NCBI GenBank assembly: GCA_913777945.1
Contig: CAJYTY010000062.1
Span: forward strand, 32,340-96,339
Source of the DNA: an uncultured Acinetobacter sp.
GTDB taxonomy: Bacteria; Pseudomonadota; Gammaproteobacteria; Pseudomonadales; Moraxellaceae
Reading direction: 5' to 3'
Length of the DNA: 64,000 nt
A program made the translations under genes and the position numbers. The notes under the pieces were generated by a model. That model made no database searches. It was not told the origin of the DNA and was given only the letters and a program-made list of their open reading frames with translations. Every line of letters starts with the position of its first letter. The stretch's first letter is position 1. Positions 57,917-64,000 of this stretch are shown here, one piece after another.

Positions 57917-60169
57917 ATGGCTTTCTTGAATCATCAACGTCCACTTTGGGCACTACTTGCTGCCGCACCTTTGGTTGCGACCATCAGTACCAATGTGCAA
58001 GCACAAACATGGAAGATTAATCTACGTGATGCGGATTTAACGGCATTTATTAATGAAGTCGCTGATATTACGGGTAAGAACTTTGCGGTTGATCCTCGTG
58101 TGCGCGGGAACGTTACAGTTATTTCCAATAAACCTCTCAATAAAGATGAGGTATATGACCTATTTTTAGGTGTGTTGAATGTTAATGGTGTGGTTGCCCT
58201 TCCATCAGGAAATACGGTCAAGTTAGTTCCTGATAGTAATGCTAAAAACTCAGGGATTCCTTACGATGCTCGAAGTCGTGCAGGTGGTGATCAAATAGTT
58301 ACTCGTGTCATTTGGTTGCAAAACACGAACCCAAATGATTTGATTCCTGCATTAAGGCCATTGATGCCACAATTTGCACATTTGGCTGCTGTGGCTGGCA
58401 CCAATGCTTTGATCGTTTCAGATCGTGCGACGAATATTTATCAACTTGAAAATATTATCCGTAATTTGGATGGTACAGGGCAAAATGATATTGAAGCGAT
58501 CAGTTTGCAATCAAGTCAGGCTGAAGAAGTTATTGGTTTGCTCGAAACCATGAGTGCGACAGGTGCATCGAAAGATTTTATTGGTTCGCGTGTGCGAATT
58601 ATTGCAGATAATCGAACCAATCGTATTTTAATTAAGGGCGATCCTGATTCACGCAAACGTTTACGCCAGATGATTGAAATGCTCGATGTTCCATCTGCAG
58701 ATCGCTTAGGTGGTTTGAAAGTATTCCGTTTGAAATATGCGAGTGCGAAGAATTTAGCTGAAATTCTACAAGGTTTAGTCACAGGACAGTCAGTTTCGTC
58801 CTCATCAAATTCTAGTACTAGTAAATCAAACTCAATTAGCAATCTAGTTTCAAATAATCAAAATTCGGGTTCATCGACAGGTTCATCGTCAATTTCTACT
58901 TCATCAATTAACCTAAACAATAACAGCAACAACAGCCAAAATAGCGGTGTTACAAGCTTTAATAGTGCTGGTGTGAGTATTATTGCAGACAGCACTCAAA
59001 ATGCTTTGGTTGTTAAAGCTGATCCGCAATTGATGCGTGAAATTGAGGCAGCCATTCAGCAATTAGATACTCGACGTCAGCAAGTCTTGATTGAGGCTGC
59101 CATCATTGAAATTGTAGGTAGTGATGCTGATCAACTTGGTGTGCAATGGGCATTAGGTGATCTCAATAGCGGCGTTGGATTAATTAACTTTTCGAATGTT
59201 GGTTCTAGTATCTCTAAGCTCGCAGCAGGTTATCTAACAGGTGGGGCGGCTGGCGTTGGTTCCGCACTTGGTACAGGTTCATCCATTATTTTGGGTGAAT
59301 ACAAGGAAGGTGCGAATGGCTCGCGTAAATTGTATGGTGCTCTCATTCAAGCGCTAAAAGAAAATAAAAAATCAAATTTATTGTCTACACCATCTATCGT
59401 GACAATGGATAATGAAGAAGCTTATATCGTAGTGGGGCAGAATGTTCCATTTGTGACAGGGTCAGTTGCGACGACTGGAAACAGTACGGTGAATCCTTAC
59501 ACAACTGTTGAGCGTAAAGATGTGGGTGTCACTTTAAAGGTGATCCCTCATATTGGTGAAGGCGGTTCTGTTCGACTTGAAGTGGAGCAAGAAGTTTCAA
59601 ACGTTGAAAATAGTAAGGGTCAGGCTGCTGACTTGGTGACAAGTAAACGAGCAATTAAAACTTCAGTCCTTGCTGATCATGGGCAAACTGTCGTGTTAGG
59701 TGGTTTGGTTACCGATCAGACTGATGTTAGTCGTCAAAGTTTGCCTGTTCTTGGGGATATTCCTTATCTTGGTCGTTTGTTCCGTTCAGATAGTCGTGGC
59801 AATGAAAAACGTAATTTACTTGTATTTATTCATCCAACCATAGTGGGTGATGCTGAGGATGTGCAACGTATATCTCAACAACGTTACAACCAGCTATACA
59901 GCCTCCAATTGTCTATGGATAAAAATGGTAATTTTGCAAAATTACCTGAAAATGTTGCGGATATTTATCGCCCACAACCTGCGGTAAGTAGCTCACCATA
60001 CCAAAAAGTTCCAATAACAACGCAAAAAGAGGCTGTGGTTATCACAAAGCCTGTCGTTGTGGTGGAGCCTCAAGTACAAAGAAAAACGGTGCAGCTTCCA
60101 GCCAAAGCAACTGAACGCAGTAAAAATACAGTGACAACCACGACGATTCGTCCTGCGTCTTCACAGTAG
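57917..60169 (+). CDS. gspD: Type II secretion secretin GspD
   Basis: GspD forms the outer-membrane channel for folded exoproteins such as lipases. The protein (about 750 residues) has a signal peptide cut after VQA, N0-N3 domains (~30-400) and the secretin C-domain with VPFVTGS and GGLVTDQ...LPVLGDIPYLGRLFRS. A Ser/Asn-rich low-complexity insert (about residues 295-350) sits in the N3 region. The start may be this ATG or a GTG three codons earlier, which has a better-spaced AGGAA site. Confidence 0.94.
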   Translation: MAFLNHQRPLWALLAAAPLVATISTNVQAQTWKINLRDADLTAFINEVADITGKNFAVDPRVRGNVTVISNKPLNKDEVYDLFLGVLNVNGVVALPSGNTVKLVPDSNAKNSGIPYDARSRAGGDQIVTRVIWLQNTNPNDLIPALRPLMPQFAHLAAVAGTNALIVSDRATNIYQLENIIRNLDGTGQNDIEAISLQSSQAEEVIGLLETMSATGASKDFIGSRVRIIADNRTNRILIKGDPDSRKRLRQMIEMLDVPSADRLGGLKVFRLKYASAKNLAEILQGLVTGQSVSSSSNSSTSKSNSISNLVSNNQNSGSSTGSSSISTSSINLNNNSNNSQNSGVTSFNSAGVSIIADSTQNALVVKADPQLMREIEAAIQQLDTRRQQVLIEAAIIEIVGSDADQLGVQWALGDLNSGVGLINFSNVGSSISKLAAGYLTGGAAGVGSALGTGSSIILGEYKEGANGSRKLYGALIQALKENKKSNLLSTPSIVTMDNEEAYIVVGQNVPFVTGSVATTGNSTVNPYTTVERKDVGVTLKVIPHIGEGGSVRLEVEQEVSNVENSKGQAADLVTSKRAIKTSVLADHGQTVVLGGLVTDQTDVSRQSLPVLGDIPYLGRLFRSDSRGNEKRNLLVFIHPTIVGDAEDVQRISQQRYNQLYSLQLSMDKNGNFAKLPENVADIYRPQPAVSSSPYQKVPITTQKEAVVITKPVVVVEPQVQRKTVQLPAKATERSKNTVTTTTIRPASSQ

Positions 60170-60233
60170 ATGCACAGAAGCGCTTATGTCACAATGTTAT
60201 GATTGAAAGAAATTATGATAAGGATAAACATCT

Positions 60234-60851
60234 ATGACTTGGAAATTACAAGCCATTACAGGTGAATTTACAGGGCAAGAGATTAGTATTGAGCGTGATA
60301 TGTTGGTGGGGCGACATCAGGATGCAGATATTTTATTACAATCTGCGGATATTTCACGCCGTCACGCAGCGCTGCTACTCAAAGGAGAGCAGCTATGGGT
60401 GCAAGATTTGAATTCTTCAAACGGTACGTTTATTAATGATACCCGTGTTGAACAAGAAACTGCTTTAAATGATGGCGATATTTTACAATTTGCGAGTTTT
60501 GTGTTTTCAGTTTTGGCAATTGTGCCAACACTTACAGAGCTACCAGAAATTGAAGTTGAGCCAGTAATGGCAACGAAGCACGATGCAGGTATGCCAACGC
60601 TTGCAGAGCGAGCTGCGGAAACTTCGATTAATCGAGATGGTATGCCACAACAAGTTGGAATTCCAAAACCGGCACCAATTCCTGAAGGTATTGATGTTCA
60701 GGCTGCTGCTGAACAACAACCTATTGCGATTCAAGAACCTATTTCTCGTGTCCAACAAGAAATTGAACAGCAAAAAAATGCATCGATTGGTTTAATTTCA
60801 ATTGTTGTGCTCATCATTTTAGCTGTGATTGCTTGGTTATTCTTTAAATAA
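60234..60851 (+). CDS. FHA-domain membrane protein
   Basis: The 205-residue protein has an N-terminal FHA phosphothreonine-binding domain (~20-90; VGRHQDADILL, SRRHAAL, SSNGTFIND), a Pro/Gln/Glu-rich linker and a single C-terminal membrane helix (~183-203), so the FHA part faces the cytoplasm. It follows gspD by 64 bases and may be co-transcribed. No Ser/Thr kinase is nearby, so its partner is unknown. Confidence 0.85.
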   Translation: MTWKLQAITGEFTGQEISIERDMLVGRHQDADILLQSADISRRHAALLLKGEQLWVQDLNSSNGTFINDTRVEQETALNDGDILQFASFVFSVLAIVPTLTELPEIEVEPVMATKHDAGMPTLAERAAETSINRDGMPQQVGIPKPAPIPEGIDVQAAAEQQPIAIQEPISRVQQEIEQQKNASIGLISIVVLIILAVIAWLFFK

Positions 60852-60874
60852 TTATATTAAGCTTTTACAATCAA

Positions 60875-60896
60875 GGCATGCTCACGTGAGCATGCC
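60875..60896 (+). terminator. Intrinsic terminator after FHA gene
   Basis: GGCATGCTCACGTGAGCATGCC is a perfect 22-bp palindrome followed by six T. Confidence 0.88.
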
Positions 60897-60921
60897 TTTT
60901 TTATTTCTTGAGTCGAAATCT

Positions 60922-61614
60922 ATGTCTGTTGCTCAGTTACAACAACGAAATTTAGTTTTATTTGATCTGGATGGGACGCTTGTGGACTCGGCAGCTGATT
61001 TATATCGAGCAATGAATCTAAGTTTGGAAAAGCTTGCATTACCATTGGTAACAGAGATGCAGATTCGAGCTCGGGTAGGCAAGGGTGCGGCTAAACTATG
61101 TGAGACTGTTCTGGAGCATTTGTTTGGACAGGTTGATGCCCAGCAGCAGAAGCAATTGTTTGATACTTTTGTTGAGATTTATGAACAAGAATTATGTGTA
61201 AACACTAAAGTATATGAAGGTGTTTTACCATTTTTGGATTACTGCCAAGAGCATAATATTATGATGGCTTGCGTAACTAACAAACCGGAGCATTTAGCAC
61301 AAGGTATCCTCGACATTTTGCAGTTAAGCCCATATTTTAAGATGGTGGTTGGTGGTGATAGTTTAGCGGAACGTAAACCTCATCCTTTGCCTTTACTACA
61401 CTGTATGCAGCAACAAAATATTACAGCCTCGCAAACTTTGATGATCGGTGATTCGAGTAATGATGTGGAAGCCGCCAGACGTGCAGGTATTGATTGTATT
61501 GTGGTCAGCTATGGCTATAATCATGGGGAAAGTATCTATGACTGTCAGCCACAGCAAGTGGTCGATAGTTTGGCAGAATTGATAGAAGATGATTTAGTCA
61601 GGAGACAAGCATGA
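60922..61614 (+). CDS. gph: Phosphoglycolate phosphatase
   Basis: A haloacid-dehalogenase-type phosphatase of 230 residues that removes phosphoglycolate formed from damaged DNA ends. Motifs: FDLDGTLVDS (nucleophile aspartate), VTNKPEH, KPHPLPLL and IGDSSNDVEAA. The start at 60922 lies after the preceding terminator; a longer reading would run through that hairpin. Placement before trpE is the same as in Pseudomonas. Confidence 0.9.
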   Translation: MSVAQLQQRNLVLFDLDGTLVDSAADLYRAMNLSLEKLALPLVTEMQIRARVGKGAAKLCETVLEHLFGQVDAQQQKQLFDTFVEIYEQELCVNTKVYEGVLPFLDYCQEHNIMMACVTNKPEHLAQGILDILQLSPYFKMVVGGDSLAERKPHPLPLLHCMQQQNITASQTLMIGDSSNDVEAARRAGIDCIVVSYGYNHGESIYDCQPQQVVDSLAELIEDDLVRRQA

Positions 61615-61617
61615 AGT

Positions 61618-61719
61618 TTGTTATGGTTTTTCGATGGCGGGCTTGAAAAGGCACTACAGAAAAAACGCGCAGAAATTAAAACCATAGAGAAGATTCATGA
61701 CGACCTTAGTACAATTTGA
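61618..61719 (+). CDS. Possible small protein between gph and trpE
   Basis: A 33-residue reading begins with TTG right after the gph stop, in the same frame, and runs 23 bases into trpE in another frame. It starts LLWFFDGGLEKALQKKRAEI and then forms a charged amphipathic helix. The ribosome site would be AGGAG near 61600. An 11-codon alternative (ATG at 61611) with one Trp codon also exists. Expression is not shown; the reading may be chance. Confidence 0.25.
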   Translation: MLWFFDGGLEKALQKKRAEIKTIEKIHDDLSTI

Positions 61720-63190
61720 GCAATTAAAATCAGCAGGCTATAACACTATTCCTGTGTATCGCCAACGTTTAGCCGATACAGAAACCCCACTTTCTGTTTT
61801 TGCACGTTTTAAAGAACAAAAACAAGCTTATCTCTTTGAGTCTGTTGAAGGGGGCGAGAATTGGGCGCGCTATTCAATGATTGGTTTAGGGGAGTCGATT
61901 GTTTTTTCCTGTAATGCAGGTGTATTGACCATTCAGCAAGCTGATGGCTCGCTTCGCCAGCAAGACTGCGCTGATCCATTTCAGTATATCCGCGATTTTC
62001 AAAGTCAATTTAAAGTGCCAACTCAAGCTGAATTGCCTGAGTTACCAAGTTTTACTGGTGGCTTGGTTGGGTATCTGGGGTATGACGCGGTACGTTATAT
62101 CGAACCAAAACTTAAAAATGTTCCCACGGCTGATCCTGTGACTTTGCCAGATCTTTGGTTAATGTTGTCTCAAACCGTGATTGTGTTTGATAATTTAAAG
62201 GACACTTTGTTTTTAATTCATCACGCAGATTCGAGTCAGCCTGATGCCTATAATAAGGCTCAGCAGAAGCTGGATCAACTTGAGCAGTTGCTCGCTACGC
62301 CTGTCAGCTTACAAGCGAAATCTCATACTGCGCCACATTTCGAATCCATTACGGGTAAAGAAAAGTTTTTAGAAACCGTTGAGAAAGTAAAAGAGTATAT
62401 CCGCGCAGGCGATGTGATGCAGGTTGTGCCTGGTCAACGTATGGTGTCTGACTTTGATGGTGAGGCTTTACAAGTTTATCGCGCACTGCGCCATCTCAAT
62501 CCATCGCCGTATTTATTTCTAGTGCAAGGACAAACACTCACAGATCAAAAGCCATTTCATATCGTGGGTTCTTCGCCAGAAATTCTTTCACGCTTAGAAA
62601 ATGGTATCGCAACAGTACGTCCTTTGGCAGGAACACGACCGCGCGGTAAAACTAAGGAAGAAGATCTTGCCTTGGAACAAGATTTACTTGCAGATGAAAA
62701 AGAGATTGCTGAACATCTCATGCTAATCGATTTAGGTCGCAATGATGTTGGTCGCATTTCTAAAATTGGTAAAGTGCAAGTGACTGATCGTATGGTGATT
62801 GAGCGTTATTCTCATGTCATGCATATCGTGTCTAATGTGCAGGGTGAAGTACGTGATGACGTGGATGCTTTAGATGTGTTTAAAGCAACTTTTCCTGCTG
62901 GAACACTTTCAGGTGCACCAAAAATCCGCGCTATGGAAATTATTGATGAAGTAGAACCAGTTAAACGTGGTGTATTTGGTGGTGCTGTAGGTTATTTAGG
63001 CTGGCATGGTGAAATGGACATGTCGATTGCGATTCGTACCTGTGTGATTCGTGATAAAAAGGTCTATGTACAGGCTGGGGCAGGCTTAGTTGCAGACTCA
63101 AATCCTGAATCAGAGTGGAATGAAACCCAAATAAAAGCTCGCGCAGTGATCAAAGCGGTTGAATTATCATCAAACGGATTGATTTTATGA
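61697..63190 (+). CDS. trpE: Anthranilate synthase component I
   Basis: TrpE makes anthranilate from chorismate as the first tryptophan-specific step; the glutaminase subunit TrpG is encoded elsewhere. The 497-residue protein has the N-terminal domain with the tryptophan-binding LFESVEGGENWARYSMIG and the chorismate-binding core with AGDVMQVVPGQRM, PLAGTRPRGK, LIDLGRNDVGRIS and AFPAGTLSGAPK-type sequence. Length and motifs distinguish it from PabB. No typical attenuator with stacked Trp codons is seen upstream. Confidence 0.95.
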   Translation: MTTLVQFEQLKSAGYNTIPVYRQRLADTETPLSVFARFKEQKQAYLFESVEGGENWARYSMIGLGESIVFSCNAGVLTIQQADGSLRQQDCADPFQYIRDFQSQFKVPTQAELPELPSFTGGLVGYLGYDAVRYIEPKLKNVPTADPVTLPDLWLMLSQTVIVFDNLKDTLFLIHHADSSQPDAYNKAQQKLDQLEQLLATPVSLQAKSHTAPHFESITGKEKFLETVEKVKEYIRAGDVMQVVPGQRMVSDFDGEALQVYRALRHLNPSPYLFLVQGQTLTDQKPFHIVGSSPEILSRLENGIATVRPLAGTRPRGKTKEEDLALEQDLLADEKEIAEHLMLIDLGRNDVGRISKIGKVQVTDRMVIERYSHVMHIVSNVQGEVRDDVDALDVFKATFPAGTLSGAPKIRAMEIIDEVEPVKRGVFGGAVGYLGWHGEMDMSIAIRTCVIRDKKVYVQAGAGLVADSNPESEWNETQIKARAVIKAVELSSNGLIL

Positions 63191-63219
63191 GTTTTTAACG
63201 GTTTTTTTGAAAAAACCAC

Positions 63220-63247
63220 TTGCATCGATTCAGAGTTTTGCTAAACT
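63220..63247 (+). promoter_or_regulatory. Probable promoter of the tRNA operon
   Basis: TTGCAT and TAAACT are 16 bases apart and are followed by a C-rich discriminator, a usual feature of stringently controlled stable-RNA promoters. It lies about 40 bases before the first tRNA. Confidence 0.5.
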
Positions 63248-63289
63248 GCACACCGTTCCGATACGAAACGTACGAAACACTAAGAAAGA

Positions 63290-63365
<76 letters not shown>

Positions 63366-63418
63366 TCTTAAAAGTGTGGTAGTGTAGAGTAAAGAACAGC
63401 ACTGTGTAAGTGTGATAT

Positions 63419-63502
63419 GGTGAGATTCCCGAGCGGCCAAAGGGGGCAGACTGTAACTCTGCTACGAAAGTTTCGAAGGTTCGAATCCTTCTCTCACCAC
63501 CA
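63419..63502 (+). tRNA. tRNA-Tyr (anticodon GTA)
   Basis: The 84-base class II tRNA has acceptor arms GGTGAGA/TCTCACC, anticodon loop CTGTAAC, a long variable arm as expected for bacterial tRNA-Tyr, and encoded CCA. Confidence 0.96.
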
Positions 63503-63535
63503 TCTAACTTCGATTGAAGTGGTAAGTACCAACAT

Positions 63536-63611
63536 GCGGGAGTAACTCAGTTGGTAGAGTGGCAGCCTTCCAAGCTGCATGTCGCGAGTTCGATCCTCGT
63601 CTCCCGCTCCA
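63536..63611 (+). tRNA. tRNA-Gly (anticodon TCC)
   Basis: The 76-base cloverleaf has acceptor arms GCGGGAG/CTCCCGC, anticodon stem GCAGC/GCTGC with loop CTTCCAA, T-loop GTTCGATC and encoded CCA. Confidence 0.96.
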
Positions 63612-63622
63612 TCGAAGATGTC

Positions 63623-63697
<75 letters not shown>

Positions 63698-63736
63698 GAT
63701 ATACAGCTTAGTAGAATTTCTACAAAATTTTTAAAG

Positions 63737-63759
63737 AAGCAGGCTATTATAGTCTGCTT
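63737..63759 (+). terminator. Weak terminator or attenuator between tRNA genes and tuf
   Basis: AAGCAGGCT and AGTCTGCTT pair with one wobble around ATTAT, followed by only four T. It may partly stop tRNA transcripts before tuf. Confidence 0.5.
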
Positions 63760-63807
63760 TTCAAGTATTGGGTGTCTAGTTTTTTAGGCGAATGTCGATA
63801 AAGAAAG

Positions 63808-63834
63808 TTTTTCAGGGTTGTTTTTCTCTAAACT
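63808..63834 (+). promoter_or_regulatory. Possible tuf promoter
   Basis: A TAAACT -10-like hexamer at 63829-63834, in the same CTAAACTG context as the tRNA promoter, lies 28 bases before tuf. The -35 (TTTTTC) is poor, so independent tuf expression is only possible. Confidence 0.3.
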
Positions 63835-63861
63835 GGTGTCGACGTAAACGAGGAAAATCAA

Positions 63862-64000
63862 ATGGCTAAGGCTAAGTTTGAACGTAATAAACCACACGTA
63901 AACGTGGGTACAATTGGTCACGTTGACCATGGTAAAACAACTTTAACTGCTGCGATTGCAACTATTTGTGCAAAAACTTACGGCGGTGAAGCGAAAGATT
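63862..64000 (+). CDS. tuf: Elongation factor Tu, 5' part only (runs off window)
   Basis: The first 46 residues of EF-Tu are present: [20 protein letters not shown] followed by the P-loop [15 protein letters not shown]. The start ATG follows GAGGAAAA. EF-Tu brings aminoacyl-tRNA to the ribosome. Position after the four tRNA genes makes it the tufB-type copy; a second tuf copy elsewhere is usual. Confidence 0.97.

Noticed and set aside
61615..61696. Classical tryptophan attenuator before trpE
   Set aside because: No tandem Trp codons and no terminator hairpin with a T-run are present in the gap.

Overview
This is a chromosomal, mostly housekeeping window from an Acinetobacter-type gammaproteobacterium (Moraxellaceae). 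The evidence is its low G+C (roughly 40% by eye), a comM-ubiK / glnK-amtB cluster, the neighbourhood nrdR-ribD-adenine methylase-ribE, gacA next to pilSR, a gspN-gspC-gspD cluster, and the tRNA-Thr-Tyr-Gly-Thr-tuf block. The sequence alone does not settle the species. I see no prophage, insertion sequence, integron or CRISPR array.

Layout. 1-4.3 kb: the 3' part of a fatty acyl-CoA ligase, two small membrane proteins, pyrophosphatase and an OprD porin. 4.3-6.9 kb: two tandem Gcw_chp/TorF-type outer-membrane proteins, each behind a very good sigma-54 promoter; the first also has two NtrC-like palindromes upstream. 6.9-11.5 kb: a hypothetical gene, intact comM, ubiK and the ammonium module glnK-amtB. 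11.6-16.5 kb: nrdR, ribD, an orphan D12 adenine methylase, an aquaglyceroporin and ribE. 16.5-24.7 kb: holC-pepA divergent from lptFG, a frameshifted molybdenum-carrier-like gene, gpmI and ctpA. 24.8-30.8 kb: pilR-pilS, gacA, pbpG and an acidic hypothetical protein. 30.8-35.3 kb: the leftward run xerD-dsbC-hom-thrC. 35.4-40.8 kb: feoA-feoB-small Cys protein under a probable Fur box, then murD-ftsW. 40.9-46.2 kb, leftward: dksA-gluQ, nudF-cpdA, and thiC behind a TPP riboswitch. 46.2-51.1 kb: phoU behind a Pho box, a candidate small RNA, argH-yggX and an AlgZ/AlgR-like pair. 51.2-56.2 kb: hemC-hemD-hemX-like-hemY, a thioesterase and an H-NS-like protein. 56.3-64 kb: gspN-C-D, an FHA protein, gph, trpE, four tRNA genes and the start of tuf.

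Several genes form working units: glnK-amtB (ammonium uptake and its PII brake) probably share nitrogen control with the sigma-54 porins; lptFG are the LPS exporter membrane subunits; feoABC import ferrous iron; hemCDXY make haem precursors; hom-thrC make threonine; pilSR and gacA are regulators of surface motility and global physiology. The least ordinary signals are the sigma-54/NtrC architecture of the twin porins, a REP-like double hairpin that encodes the N-terminus of GluQ, an orphan terminator suggesting a small RNA at 47.26-47.43 kb, and several unassigned perfect palindromes between divergent genes.
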